Source: Candidatus Heimdallarchaeum endolithica (lineage in GTDB: Archaea > Asgardarchaeota > Heimdallarchaeia > Heimdallarchaeales > Heimdallarchaeaceae). From it: a DNA stretch of 64,000 nucleotides. How positions within the stretch are numbered: the stretch's first letter is position 1; every line of letters begins with the position of its first letter. Made by a program: the position numbers and the translations under genes. The notes beneath the pieces are model-generated. The model was not told the DNA's origin and made no database searches. It saw nothing but the letters and a program-made list of their open reading frames with translations. Shown here one piece after another: positions 1 to 8,599 of the stretch. Location: contig CP084167.1 in assembly GCA_021513715.1 (NCBI GenBank), positions 3,021,060-3,085,059 on the forward strand. The letters run 5' to 3'.

Positions 1-1650
1 AAATATGGAAAAGATTCGGAAAAAGTAAAGTTAGCTATCATTGAATCCCTTGGTAATTTAGGGAATCCAAAAATAGCTCCTATAATGATAGAGTTATTTG
101 ACGAGGGGGGACAAATAGCTTATTCTATATCTAAAAGCTTGGGGTCAATGGGTGTAGAAGTTTTGCCCTATTTAGTCCAAGCTCTAAAAGAGGACAAATA
201 TATTCCGAACATTGTAGAGGCTATGAAACGTATTGGAAGCGCAAGTTTTGAATATTTGATGACAAGTTTGGAAAAAGAACGGAATATACAAATTAGAAAA
301 AATATTGCTCATTGTTTAACCTTGGTAATGCATGAACAATATGGTTATGAAGGAACAATCAAACTTCTGACTAATGAACTAGCAGGAAAAAATCGGGAAC
401 TAGTAGATGCAGTAACTCAAGCATTAATAAATTTAGGTACTCCTTCTATAGAATATCTGATCGATGAACTAAATGATAAAGATCGAGAATTAAGGAAAAA
501 TGCAGTAAAGATACTTGAACATTTTGGAGAAGGAAATATTGAAATTGCTCTCGATGGACTACTTGAAACAGATGAAGATAGAGTAGGTACTTTAAGTATT
601 ATATTATACATTTATCATCCTGATGAAAGACTGAGAAAATTGGGTTATTCTTTTGCTATTCATAAAGGAAATCTAAGAGCAAAGAAAAATGATAATTTAT
701 TGATGATACTAACTGATGCACTGAATGAAATTGACCCCTATATTCGTATTCGTTCATGTGATATGCTTGAATACTTCAAAAGTAAAGCTATTCCTCATTT
801 AACTAAACTTCTATCAGACCCCAATATTTTAGTTAAGAGAAAAGCAGCAGAAGCACTACGCACAATAAAAAGTAAAAGAGCATTGATTGCGTTGATGAAC
901 GCTGCAACAGATAAAGACCCTATAGTATCAGAAATATCGACAAGGGCTTTGGGAGAGTTAGGAGACCCAGGAGTCGTAGATATTATTCTTGCAAACCTAA
1001 AGAGAAATAGTCAAACTATTTATGAAGCATCAGTTTACGCTCTCTCACAATTGGGTACGCCTATACTGAACAAAATAACAAAGGAATTGAGTAGCTCCAA
1101 TAAGAAAGTCGTAGATGGTATAGTTGATGCAGTTTCAAAAATAGGTGTAGTTGGATTAGAAATTCTGATAAAGAAATATTTAGAAGAAAATGGAAGAAGA
1201 GTCTCTCAAATTGAACGAATAATCGGAAAGATGGGCGAGACAGCGATACCTGAAATATTAAAAATATATGAAAGGATTAATGATTCTCAAAAGAAAGAAA
1301 AGTTGTTGAAATTAAGAGCTAAAATTAAAGATACTTCAGTAGCGACAGAAATAGTTGAAAAGATTCAAAAACCATCAAGTAAAAAAATAGCAATTGAACT
1401 TATAAATTTAATAGGTGTTGAGTGTGCTCATAAGCTAGTTGATGAACTGCTTAAATTAGAGCAAAATAAGGTTAAAAGAATTTTCACAAAGAATATAAAA
1501 ATTGAACCAAAAATATTAGTTTCAATTATTAAGGAATTGAAATTAAGAGAACAACAGCAATTGGCTTTGCATCTTATTAATCAAAACCAAAAAGCGTTAA
1601 AGAAATTTGTAAGTGAGAATCCAGAATTTGAAAGTTTGTTTGAAGGATAA
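1..1650 (+). CDS. HEAT-repeat protein, 5' end outside window
   Basis: The reading frame is open from base 1, so the true start lies upstream. The first available ATG is at 85, but codons 1-84 already read as part of a HEAT repeat (ESLGNLGNPKIAPIMIELF). About twelve helical pairs of the PBS-lyase/HEAT type follow, recognisable by recurring A-x-x-x-L/I-G-x-x-G/A-x-P/I-x-L cores. The C-terminal 100 residues are Lys-rich helical sequence without clear repeats. There is no signal peptide, transmembrane segment or catalytic motif in the visible part. HEAT solenoids are protein-interaction scaffolds, and no specific partner is indicated. The stop lies 1 bp from the end of the convergent gene. Confidence 0.85.
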   Translation, partial: KYGKDSEKVKLAIIESLGNLGNPKIAPIMIELFDEGGQIAYSISKSLGSMGVEVLPYLVQALKEDKYIPNIVEAMKRIGSASFEYLMTSLEKERNIQIRKNIAHCLTLVMHEQYGYEGTIKLLTNELAGKNRELVDAVTQALINLGTPSIEYLIDELNDKDRELRKNAVKILEHFGEGNIEIALDGLLETDEDRVGTLSIILYIYHPDERLRKLGYSFAIHKGNLRAKKNDNLLMILTDALNEIDPYIRIRSCDMLEYFKSKAIPHLTKLLSDPNILVKRKAAEALRTIKSKRALIALMNAATDKDPIVSEISTRALGELGDPGVVDIILANLKRNSQTIYEASVYALSQLGTPILNKITKELSSSNKKVVDGIVDAVSKIGVVGLEILIKKYLEENGRRVSQIERIIGKMGETAIPEILKIYERINDSQKKEKLLKLRAKIKDTSVATEIVEKIQKPSSKKIAIELINLIGVECAHKLVDELLKLEQNKVKRIFTKNIKIEPKILVSIIKELKLREQQQLALHLINQNQKALKKFVSENPEFESLFEG

Positions 1651-1651
1651 A

Positions 1652-2656
1652 CTAAAATTCTTTTTTTTCAATTTTTCCTTTTTGTATTTGTGGTATTAAC
1701 TCTTTTATCAGTAAAGGAAGTAAGTTAAGTTCCATGTGAAAAGGAGAGTAGATCTCTAAAGTTTTTTCATTTAAATTAAAATAAGGTTTTTCAACTGTTT
1801 GTACAAGATAATGGTCTAAAATTTTGAAATCTTGAATGGTTGAAAAGAGTTTGGAAAAATTTTCAGTTAATTGTTGTAAACTATTCTCTTTTTCTGATTT
1901 TGAAGTAAGCTGGAAAAGGTTTAGATACCCTTCTGTCTCCATGTTAATATATAATTTAGTTGTGTTGTCAATCAAATTTATTCTTGGAAATTTTTCTACT
2001 AAAGGTGTTTTAGCTGCTAGAACATTAATTAGTTTATTTCTCCCAGGAAAAATAGTATGATCTGTCAGTATCAAAAATTCTTTAAAACCGACCTTTTTAC
2101 TTTTAAAGAGAAATTCCTTATTCTTTTGGTTGTAACTGACTTCTTCTCTCTTATATTCTATTAATTCTACCTTTAGTTTTTTTAGTTCATCTAAAATATA
2201 AGCTGTTAAACCTCCTAAATTATTTATTACAAGTGAGGAATCAGAAATTAATCCCTTGTTATATTTCTCTGAATTTAATAAAGGGAGGGTTTGTTTAATC
2301 TCTTTTTGTTTTAAAATACTACAATCCATATTAGAATTTTGCAATTTATTATACATCTCTTCAGTTTCACGTAGAGAACTGTTTAGAATTAATAGTGAAG
2401 CTTTTGAGATATCAAAAGATTTTGTAGTATAAAATAAATCATTATAAAATTCTAAAGAGGTAGTCAATATTTGTTCAATTTTTTCAGGTCGGTATGAAAA
2501 TATTGGATAAACAAAACTAGGGAGAAAAAGACTGTTGCGAATAAGCTCTTCGTTGTAAAAATAAGATATATTTAGGTTTGAATTTGCATTTATTATTTCA
2601 TAGGCTAAAATTAAGCTGGTGAGATTATTTCCAACGACAACTATGTCTCTTTCCAT
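1652..2656 (-). CDS. degenerate FAD/NAD-binding-fold protein (DAO-like)
   Basis: The N-terminus reads IVVVGNNLTSLILAYEI, a Rossmann beta-alpha-beta unit in which the usual GxGxxG is degraded to GNNLTS. The middle (KQKEIKQTLPLL, then GGLTAYILDELKK) resembles the substrate-domain layout of D-amino-acid-oxidase-type flavoproteins, which bind FAD and oxidise amines or related substrates. At 334 residues it is slightly short for that family. Loss of the glycines makes dinucleotide binding uncertain. The gene is convergent with the HEAT-repeat gene and divergent from the 2708 gene. It may be a non-catalytic relative, and no substrate can be assigned. Confidence 0.5.
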   Translation of the reverse strand: MERDIVVVGNNLTSLILAYEIINANSNLNISYFYNEELIRNSLFLPSFVYPIFSYRPEKIEQILTTSLEFYNDLFYTTKSFDISKASLLILNSSLRETEEMYNKLQNSNMDCSILKQKEIKQTLPLLNSEKYNKGLISDSSLVINNLGGLTAYILDELKKLKVELIEYKREEVSYNQKNKEFLFKSKKVGFKEFLILTDHTIFPGRNKLINVLAAKTPLVEKFPRINLIDNTTKLYINMETEGYLNLFQLTSKSEKENSLQQLTENFSKLFSTIQDFKILDHYLVQTVEKPYFNLNEKTLEIYSPFHMELNLLPLLIKELIPQIQKGKIEKKEF

Positions 2657-2707
2657 TATTCAAATATTAACAAATGTATTTATAAATTCGATTGTGTAGA
2701 GAAACGT

Positions 2708-2983
2708 ATGTCATATGTGATAAAATTAAAAGTAATTAAACAAGAAGGACATTGTGCTTCAGGGCACAAAGTAGGGGATGAAATCGAGATTAATTATAAT
2801 GATAATTCAATAAAAGGAAAAATATGTCTTCACGCTCTCTATTCTATTCTTCCTAAAGTTTTTGCTATGGCGTATGGAGCTGAGTTTCCTTGGTTAGAAA
2901 ATGCTGATGTTTCTACACATGCCTGTCCAGATTACAAGAATCCAGTGGTTTTTGAGGTTAGAAGAGAAAAAATAAAAGAATAA
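2708..2983 (+). CDS. TIGR04076-like small protein
   Basis: This 91-residue soluble protein has the layout of the TIGR04076 family: an N-terminal strand (IKLKVIKQEGHC), the GHKVGDEIEI turn, a central C-x-H-A-L-Y-SILP segment and a C-terminal CPDYKNPVVFEV. Conserved Cys residues (GHC, KICLHAL, HACPD) could bind a metal or take part in redox chemistry, but the function of the family is unknown. It is a single gene with its own short upstream region facing the flavoprotein-like gene. Confidence 0.75.
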   Translation: MSYVIKLKVIKQEGHCASGHKVGDEIEINYNDNSIKGKICLHALYSILPKVFAMAYGAEFPWLENADVSTHACPDYKNPVVFEVRREKIKE

Positions 2984-3022
2984 TTTAGTTCTATATATTC
3001 TTGAAATGAAAAAAAAAGGATG

Positions 3023-3943
3023 CTACCCTCTGACCAATTTTATTATTGCATCTATTATAAAATCCAACAGAAATACTAGGAATACAATTAATAATATCTC
3101 TTTTGTAGTATATGCCCATTTAGGATTTTGAGTAATGATTATGGCTATAGCTAAACCTAATACTAGTACAGCTAAGGTAATAGCAATAATAAGTGAGGGT
3201 AAGTATAAGTCAGCAATAATCATAGCACCAATAGCTCCACCTGCGAGACCTAGAAGGAAAAAAGCACCTATGATACCTGCTACTCTTGGACCAAAGAGAA
3301 CAGCTATAGTTTTGTTTCCTGCTTTTTTATCCCCTTCGATGTCTGGTAAACCTTTTATTACTTCTCTTCCTACATTACCAGAAGCTGCTGCGAGACCAAC
3401 AATTGTTGGAACCCAAGTAAAACCTTGTTGATAAACAAAATAACTGAATAAAGATCCATAGACAAAGAGAGCTACAACATTTAATCCAATAAGTACATTA
3501 CCAAAAAATCCCATCTGCTTTACTTTGAAATTGTATAAGTTTAATGAACTTCCAAATATTAAGGCAGTAATAACACTTATTCCTGGTAAACCTTCTCTGA
3601 CATCGATTAACAAAGCTAAAATTAACGCGATCAAGGCGACAATTATACCATAAATAATTGCAGTTTTTACTGATATTTTCTTTGATGGTATAGGTCTGTG
3701 TGGAGCATTTATTAGATCCTCTTCTCTATCTGCAATATCATTAAAAATCATAGCTTGAGAGGAAACTAGCATACCTGATAATAGAACGAGTAAAAGGGTT
3801 ATATAATCAATTTTTGTTCCTACAGGAGTTGATAAAATAATAGCAAAAATTGCAGCTGTTCCTGCTACTATGCCATTTACTAACCTAAGAATTGTTATAT
3901 AGGAAAGAAAAATATCCTTCTTCGAATGTTTTGCTAAAGACAT
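3023..3943 (-). CDS. UbiA-family prenyltransferase, probable DGGGP synthase
   Basis: This 306-residue integral membrane protein has about eight hydrophobic segments. The first Asp-rich motif NDIADREEDLINAPHRPIPS (residues about 67-86) and the second, DIEGDKKAGNKTI, are the Mg-diphosphate binding loops of UbiA enzymes. The NxPxRPIPSxxIS form is typical of digeranylgeranylglyceryl phosphate synthase, which adds the second geranylgeranyl chain to glycerol-1-phosphate in archaeal ether-lipid synthesis. Length fits the family. Other UbiA members (menaquinone or heme side-chain enzymes) cannot be fully excluded. Polyprenyl synthase and HMG-CoA reductase genes elsewhere in the window belong to the same lipid pathway. 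Confidence 0.82.
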   Translation of the reverse strand: MSLAKHSKKDIFLSYITILRLVNGIVAGTAAIFAIILSTPVGTKIDYITLLLVLLSGMLVSSQAMIFNDIADREEDLINAPHRPIPSKKISVKTAIIYGIIVALIALILALLIDVREGLPGISVITALIFGSSLNLYNFKVKQMGFFGNVLIGLNVVALFVYGSLFSYFVYQQGFTWVPTIVGLAAASGNVGREVIKGLPDIEGDKKAGNKTIAVLFGPRVAGIIGAFFLLGLAGGAIGAMIIADLYLPSLIIAITLAVLVLGLAIAIIITQNPKWAYTTKEILLIVFLVFLLDFIIDAIIKLVRG

Positions 3944-3998
3944 AAGGTCTAATCATTAACAGATGAATTTAAATCTTACCTCTTTTTTTATGTATAAA

Positions 3999-4181
3999 TT
4001 ATTCTCTCTTCTTCCCAGTGATTTCAAATGTTTTGATTTCATTACTACTATCTGGAAGTTTTAGCAGTTCTAAAAGAGATAAGATCATTTTACCAAATAA
4101 TTTTTCCATAAACTCATTTAAGGGAACTTCTTTATCATTTATTTTTACTTCTATTTCATCTAACATGGAAAAAGAAAACAC
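3999..4181 (-). CDS. small conserved-looking acidic protein
   Basis: A 60-residue protein reading MLDEIEVKINDKEVPLNEFMEKLFGKMILSLLELL in two short pieces, then KTFEITGKK. The strand-turn-helix-strand arrangement (short beta strand, N-D-K-E-V-P-L-N-E-F, amphipathic helix, closing strand) is coherent and protein-like, whereas the overlapping plus-strand frame (4018-4260) looks like random hydrophobic translation. The start is ATG at 4181; an internal ATG at 4166 would give a 55-residue version. The function is unknown. It sits head to head with the RING-protein gene. Confidence 0.5.
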   Translation of the reverse strand: MFSFSMLDEIEVKINDKEVPLNEFMEKLFGKMILSLLELLKLPDSSNEIKTFEITGKKRE

Positions 4182-4333
4182 TAATGAGTTTATTAATTTT
4201 ATCTTAATTTCAAAAAAACAATTACTATTTCCTATTGTTTCATTATTTACAAGGCATTAAATATATGAGTTAAGAATTCCTTTATCACTTTTGTATAAGC
4301 AATTGAAAAATTTAAAGAAAAGAAACAATAAAA

Positions 4334-4346
4334 TTATATTTAAATA
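4334..4346 (+). promoter_or_regulatory. TATA-like box of the RING-protein gene
   Basis: The sequence TTATATTTAAATA lies about 43 bp before the ATG at 4383. Transcription would begin near 4365-4370, leaving a short leader that contains AGGTG at 4369-4373 as ribosome-binding site. Confidence 0.45.
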
Positions 4347-4382
4347 TCATGAGCGTAGGTAAGAATATAGGTGTAAATTTTC

Positions 4383-5393
4383 ATGGAAGTAGGTGTGTTA
4401 ATTTTTTTGCTACTAATTGCATTAGCAGTGTACATATCTCTAAGAGTTTATTCTACTAATAAGAAAAAGAGAAAAGTTTATCGTAAAAGATATCAACCTT
4501 ATCAACCTTACAGACCTTATCAACCATCACACCTAGATTCTTCTCGAAGAGCAAGTTATCAAAGTGAACAATCTACTCCAACAACAAGGAGTTCTCCTAC
4601 TTATCAACCTCAGACTAAACCGTCTTATACTCCCAGTTATTCCCCAAGAAGAACCCCTGTAGTAACAAATAATGCAGATGATTACTATCGTGCAGGAATG
4701 TATGATAGAGCAAAGGAAGAATATCTTAAGACAGGAAGAATATTTGGTGCAGCGAAATCTGTTGCCTCTAAAGGAAAAGAGTATGTAAAAGAAGCTTTAG
4801 AAATAATTAAACAATATGCTCCTGAAAGAGAAGAAGAAATGATAAGAAATCTTTCAAGATACTTTTTTGATAGTGGAGAAGTAGAATTATCAGCACAGGT
4901 ATTATATGATTATAACCTTATTGAAGAAGCTAAAGCAGTTTTAGCAACTATAGGAAAGAGTATAGACGATATAGTAGAACCTAAATCTGTAGAAATTAGC
5001 ACATTCAGCAGTACTGAGCCCTTTATGTCTAGTACTGAAACAGAAACTGAAACTATTATTTCCAGTTTTGCTAGTGATACTGAGCCAATAAGTGATGCAA
5101 GAGAAGAGTTAAGAGTATTGGCGAATGAAGAAGAAACAGAACCAATTGAACCTTTTTCAAGCCAAGTTGAAGAAACAAAAAAAATAGAACCTCAAAAATT
5201 AAAGATAGCTACAGTAGATTTAGAAGAGAGATGTACTGTTTGTTTAGGGGAGATAAAGGCAGGAGAAAGTTTTGTTAGATGTCCTCATTGTGGAAAACCC
5301 TCGCATTATTCTCATTTAGTAGAATGGTTGAAAGTTAAAACTCAATGTCCTAATTGTAGAAATAAACTGTCGTTGAATATGTTTAAAACATAA
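4383..5393 (+). CDS. membrane-anchored protein with C-terminal RING-type zinc finger
   Basis: Residues about 4-22 form one N-terminal transmembrane helix, followed by a basic stop-transfer KKKRK. Then comes a Tyr/Pro/Gln/Ser-rich linker to about residue 97, a helical TPR-like part (DDYYRAGMYDRAKEEYLKTG, about 99-190) and an acidic Ser/Thr/Glu-rich linker. The last 53 residues hold eight metal ligands in cross-brace order: C284/C287, C300/C303, H308/H311, C322/C325, with the EWL helix before the last pair as in RING E3 ligases. Eukaryotes use this domain to recruit ubiquitin-loaded E2 enzymes, and some Asgard archaea encode ubiquitin systems. No E1, E2 or ubiquitin gene is in this window, so E3 activity is inference. 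AGGTG at 4369-4373 supports the start. Confidence 0.75.
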   Translation: MEVGVLIFLLLIALAVYISLRVYSTNKKKRKVYRKRYQPYQPYRPYQPSHLDSSRRASYQSEQSTPTTRSSPTYQPQTKPSYTPSYSPRRTPVVTNNADDYYRAGMYDRAKEEYLKTGRIFGAAKSVASKGKEYVKEALEIIKQYAPEREEEMIRNLSRYFFDSGEVELSAQVLYDYNLIEEAKAVLATIGKSIDDIVEPKSVEISTFSSTEPFMSSTETETETIISSFASDTEPISDAREELRVLANEEETEPIEPFSSQVEETKKIEPQKLKIATVDLEERCTVCLGEIKAGESFVRCPHCGKPSHYSHLVEWLKVKTQCPNCRNKLSLNMFKT

Positions 5394-5402
5394 TCAAATG
5401 TT

Positions 5403-5891
5403 TTATTTTTCTTCTACTCCTTCATTTTGATATATACCACTATAACCTTCAGTTACTTTTTTTTTCATTTCAAAAAAAACTAGTTGGGCGATTCTAGCAT
5501 CTTGATGAAGATTTATTGTTCTTGAAGTATATAAAAGACCTATTCCTCTCCCTTTGTATCCAGGGTCCCACAAAGCAGAAAAAATTGTTGCTCCGATTCT
5601 CATTAGTGAGGAACGAGGAAGAAGAATTGCAGCCATGTTGAGAGGTACTTTTACTATCTCGTTATATTGAACAACATATCCACCTGGCTGAAGAACCCAA
5701 GAATTATTGCTTTTTGGTAGTTCAACATAGTTTGGAATAAATCTCTGTGAATTGTCAAAATCTAGTTCTCCACCATCATCAAGAATAAAGATATTTCGTA
5801 CAGTAAGATCAATACCTGCACTTTGAACTTGTTTTTCTATATTGACAGCAGAACTAACATTATTTATGATAAAAGAAGGAGGAATAATCAT
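5403..5891 (-). CDS. dut: dUTP diphosphatase (archaeal DCD/dUTPase family)
   Basis: This 162-residue protein hydrolyses dUTP to dUMP and diphosphate, keeping uracil out of DNA. The N-terminal SAGIDLTV and the central PRSSLMRIGATIFSALWDPG are the nucleotide-binding motifs of the dCTP deaminase/dUTPase trimer family; the segment GYKGRGIGLL and the C-terminal ARIAQLVFFEM complete the fold. Length and motifs fit the archaeal DCD-like dUTPases better than stand-alone dCTP deaminase, which is usually longer. It is convergent with the RING-protein gene, only 9 bp between stops. Confidence 0.85.
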   Translation of the reverse strand: MIIPPSFIINNVSSAVNIEKQVQSAGIDLTVRNIFILDDGGELDFDNSQRFIPNYVELPKSNNSWVLQPGGYVVQYNEIVKVPLNMAAILLPRSSLMRIGATIFSALWDPGYKGRGIGLLYTSRTINLHQDARIAQLVFFEMKKKVTEGYSGIYQNEGVEEK

Positions 5892-5965
5892 ATACTATCA
5901 CATTCTTATTGTAGTTGCCAAATTTCAAATTGAACTATTGTTATTTTTTTTCTAATTTCAATCTA

Positions 5966-6283
5966 TTAATTGAAATAGGAATTAAGTTTCTTTTCTTTTT
6001 GACAAATATTGCAGTTTTCGTCTTGATAGCTCAATATGTCTTTTGCAATTTTAGCATTATGTCTATCTCTCTGTATACTATAGCAAAGTTTTGAAGGAGA
6101 ACATGTGCCTTTTGTAAAATAAGTCTTCTTATTTGCATTATAGAAAAGTTTTCCCCCTTTTAACGGACAGTTACAAACTTCAATATATACAGGAGAGTTG
6201 TCATAATTAATGTTAGTTATTTTGGCAAGAGCTTTTTCCAACCTATTATCCAAATAATGATCTTGAACTTTTTGATAAGTCAT
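5966..6283 (-). CDS. small Cys-rich hypothetical protein
   Basis: This 105-residue, basic, soluble protein is not recognised. It contains three Cys groups that look like metal ligands: EVCNCPLKGG near residue 36, GTCSPSKLC near 60, and a C-terminal ENCNICQKEKK. The spacing does not match CDGSH, a simple zinc ribbon or ferredoxin. The layout suggests a zinc- or iron-sulfur-binding fold in which the N-terminal helix (residues 10-22) packs on a Cys core. It lies downstream of nothing obvious and diverges from radA. Confidence 0.5.
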   Translation of the reverse strand: MTYQKVQDHYLDNRLEKALAKITNINYDNSPVYIEVCNCPLKGGKLFYNANKKTYFTKGTCSPSKLCYSIQRDRHNAKIAKDILSYQDENCNICQKEKKLNSYFN

Positions 6284-6464
6284 TGTAATTAAGTTACAAT
6301 GTTAAGTATAAAGATGTGTAATACTTAAGAATTATAGTTAACTAAATTAGCATATTTTCTCAATAACATCAAAGCACTTGTTGGGTATTTTTCGTAACTA
6401 GTAAAGTAAAACTTTCAAGTATATTCACAAAGAGAAACTAGATTGATTTTTTTTTCAAAAACAC

Positions 6465-6473
6465 TTTAAATAG
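6465..6473 (+). promoter_or_regulatory. TATA-like box of radA
   Basis: TTTAAATAG preceded by an A-rich BRE-like tract. A start of transcription 25 bp downstream (about 6494) falls after the GTG at 6488 and before the ATG at 6524, so it helps choose the ATG as the radA start. Confidence 0.5.
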
Positions 6474-6523
6474 TGAATTGACTTCTGGTGTACAGAGAGA
6501 ATTATAGAAAAGAAGTGAAGAAA

Positions 6524-7636
6524 ATGCCTGAAAAAAACCAAACTAAAGAAACAAAAAGTGCAAAAAAAGAACCTAAAACAAAGAAGACTTTAAGCAAAGA
6601 AGACCTGAAAGAACCTAAAGATGACAATTGGATAGATGAAATCGTAAGTAAAAAGGAAAAAACGATTGCTAAAGAAAAAATTAGTGATGCCCCAATACGT
6701 TCAATTCCTGGAATTGGTCCTGCTGTAGCAGAAAAATTGATGTCTGCAGGATATTTAACTCTTACCTCTGTAGCTCATGCTTCTCCCATGGAATTAGTTG
6801 AGTTTTGTGAAATCGGAGAACAAACCGCAAATAAGATTATTTCGACAGCAAGATCTCAGGTAGGTATTGGTTTTAAAAAAGCAAGTGAAATTTTGAACTT
6901 AAGAGAAAAAGTCTCAAAAATTCCTACTGGAAGTAAGGCACTTGATTCTTTATTAATGGGCGGAATAGAAACCAAATCCATTACTGAATTATCTGGTGAG
7001 TTTAGAACAGGAAAAAGTCAGATATGTTTTCAGCTTTGTGTAAATACAGCTTTAGATAAAAAACATGGAGGACTAGAATCTGGCGTGATCTTTATTGATA
7101 CTGAAGGAACTTTTAGACCTGAAAGGATTATTGATATGTGTGGACGTTTTGGAAAAGATGTTGACACTGAACAAGTTTTAAATAGAATTAATGTAGGTAG
7201 AGCCTATAATTCAGATCACCAAATGCTTCTTGTTCTTGAAAGCCCTAAGATAATTACTGAAAATAATGTAAAACTTATTGTAATTGATTCTCTCACTAGT
7301 CACTTTAGAGCAGAATATACAGGCAAAGGAACTATTTTAGAAAGACAACAGAAGTTAAACAAATTTTTGCATCAACTTCTTCGTTTAGCTGATGTCTATG
7401 ATTTAGCAATTGTTGTAACAAATCAAGTACAAACAAAACCAGATGTGCTGATTGGTGAGTCTACTACTCCTATAGGAGGAAACATCGTTGCACATTCATG
7501 TACTACAAGAATATTTCTAAGAAAAGGTAAAGGGGATAAAAGAATTGCAAGAGTGATTGACAGTCCAAGTATTCCAGAAACAGAAGCTATTTTCAGAATA
7601 ACAAAAATAGGAATAGAAGATGTGGACAGTTCTTAA
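6524..7636 (+). CDS. radA: DNA repair and recombination protein RadA
   Basis: Archaeal RecA/Rad51-family recombinase that forms filaments on single-stranded DNA and drives strand exchange. After a Lys/Glu-rich N-terminal tail of about 60 residues comes a helix-hairpin-helix domain (IPGIGPAVAEKLMSAG). The ATPase core follows, with Walker A GEFRTGKSQ, Walker B LIVIDSLTSHFRAEY, the polymerisation/L1-L2 region and the TNQVQTKPD segment. Spliced length is usual for RadA apart from the long charged tail. The ATG at 6524 (MPEKNQTK) is preferred over the in-frame GTG at 6488, because the latter would lie upstream of the predicted transcript start. Confidence 0.95.
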   Translation: MPEKNQTKETKSAKKEPKTKKTLSKEDLKEPKDDNWIDEIVSKKEKTIAKEKISDAPIRSIPGIGPAVAEKLMSAGYLTLTSVAHASPMELVEFCEIGEQTANKIISTARSQVGIGFKKASEILNLREKVSKIPTGSKALDSLLMGGIETKSITELSGEFRTGKSQICFQLCVNTALDKKHGGLESGVIFIDTEGTFRPERIIDMCGRFGKDVDTEQVLNRINVGRAYNSDHQMLLVLESPKIITENNVKLIVIDSLTSHFRAEYTGKGTILERQQKLNKFLHQLLRLADVYDLAIVVTNQVQTKPDVLIGESTTPIGGNIVAHSCTTRIFLRKGKGDKRIARVIDSPSIPETEAIFRITKIGIEDVDSS

Positions 7637-7763
7637 AATGAATTTTTTAGTCAAAAATTAAATCCCTTTTTTTCATTGCGACTTACAAAATCTTTAAGTA
7701 TTAAAATTATAATTATTAGACTGATATAGATTAAAATATCATTTCAAAGCATGGTGAATATTT

Positions 7764-8549
7764 ATGGCAGAAGAAAATGAAGGAACATCTGTAGGAGAAG
7801 CTATAAAGATTACAGAATTAGAAAATGAAAAGAAAAAACTGGAAGAAAAAGTCCAAGCTTTAACAGAAGAGGTTAATAAGTTAAAAGAAGAAAATACTTC
7901 TTTAGTAGAAAAAAATAATGAACTAACAGAAAAACTGAACAGTTTAGAACAATCCTCTGGAGTAGCCGAAGAAAAAGAAGAAGAAATAAACGAACTAAAA
8001 GAAAAGCTTTCTTCTACTCAGCAAGAAAAAGAGAATTTAAACCAAGAGTTACAAAAACTAAAGGATGAGATGTTACGAAAAGATGAAGAATTGAATTCAA
8101 AAAATAGAGAACTAAATACAATAAAAGAACAACTCGATGAAAAGCAAAAAATGATAGATCAATTAAAAGAAGGAGTATCAAAAATTGAAAGAAGTAAAAC
8201 TGAACTAGAATCACAATTAACTTCCATAAATGATGAAAAAATGGAAGTAGAATCTAAATACAACGAGTTACTAAAAGAAACATCAAAACTAGATGAATTA
8301 AAGACATCACTTCAAGAAAAAGAAGAAGCGTTAAGAAGATTCCAGATAATTGCTGAAACTGATCCATCTTATGCTTGGTTAACTACACTAGAACAATACA
8401 AAGTTATTGAACTTAAGAGATTAGCAATGTCTGCTGGTGCTTCAACTCATGCTATTCTTCAATATGTCAAAAAATTAGAAGCTGCTGGTCTTGTTGAACT
8501 AGAATTTCACGGCAGAGAAGATAGCAATCCTGTTGTAAAATTGAAATAG
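7764..8549 (+). CDS. long coiled-coil protein with C-terminal winged-helix-like domain
   Basis: Residues about 15-195 are an almost unbroken Glu/Lys/Leu heptad coiled coil. The last 65 residues (WLTTLEQYKVIELKRLAMS, then AILQYVKKLEAAGLVELEF) read as a winged helix: two helices, a recognition helix and a beta hairpin. No membrane segment or catalytic motif is visible. The family is not recognised. A coiled coil ending in a winged helix could dimerise and bind DNA or another protein. The gene follows radA by 127 bp in the same direction, with its own AT-rich upstream region. Confidence 0.7.
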   Translation: MAEENEGTSVGEAIKITELENEKKKLEEKVQALTEEVNKLKEENTSLVEKNNELTEKLNSLEQSSGVAEEKEEEINELKEKLSSTQQEKENLNQELQKLKDEMLRKDEELNSKNRELNTIKEQLDEKQKMIDQLKEGVSKIERSKTELESQLTSINDEKMEVESKYNELLKETSKLDELKTSLQEKEEALRRFQIIAETDPSYAWLTTLEQYKVIELKRLAMSAGASTHAILQYVKKLEAAGLVELEFHGREDSNPVVKLK

Positions 8550-8599
8550 TTACATTTTACTTTCTTTATTTTTATCTTTTTGATTTTTATGGTTTTTTA
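8550..8599 (+). terminator. T-rich bidirectional terminator region
   Basis: The gap between two convergent genes is dominated by runs of T with short interruptions on the plus strand. Archaeal transcription stops at such U-rich tracts without needing a hairpin. Confidence 0.4.

Noticed and set aside
4018..4260. Plus-strand frame of 80 codons opposite the small minus-strand gene
   Set aside because: It is Ser/Phe/Leu-rich random-looking translation; the minus-strand frame has a coherent fold pattern.
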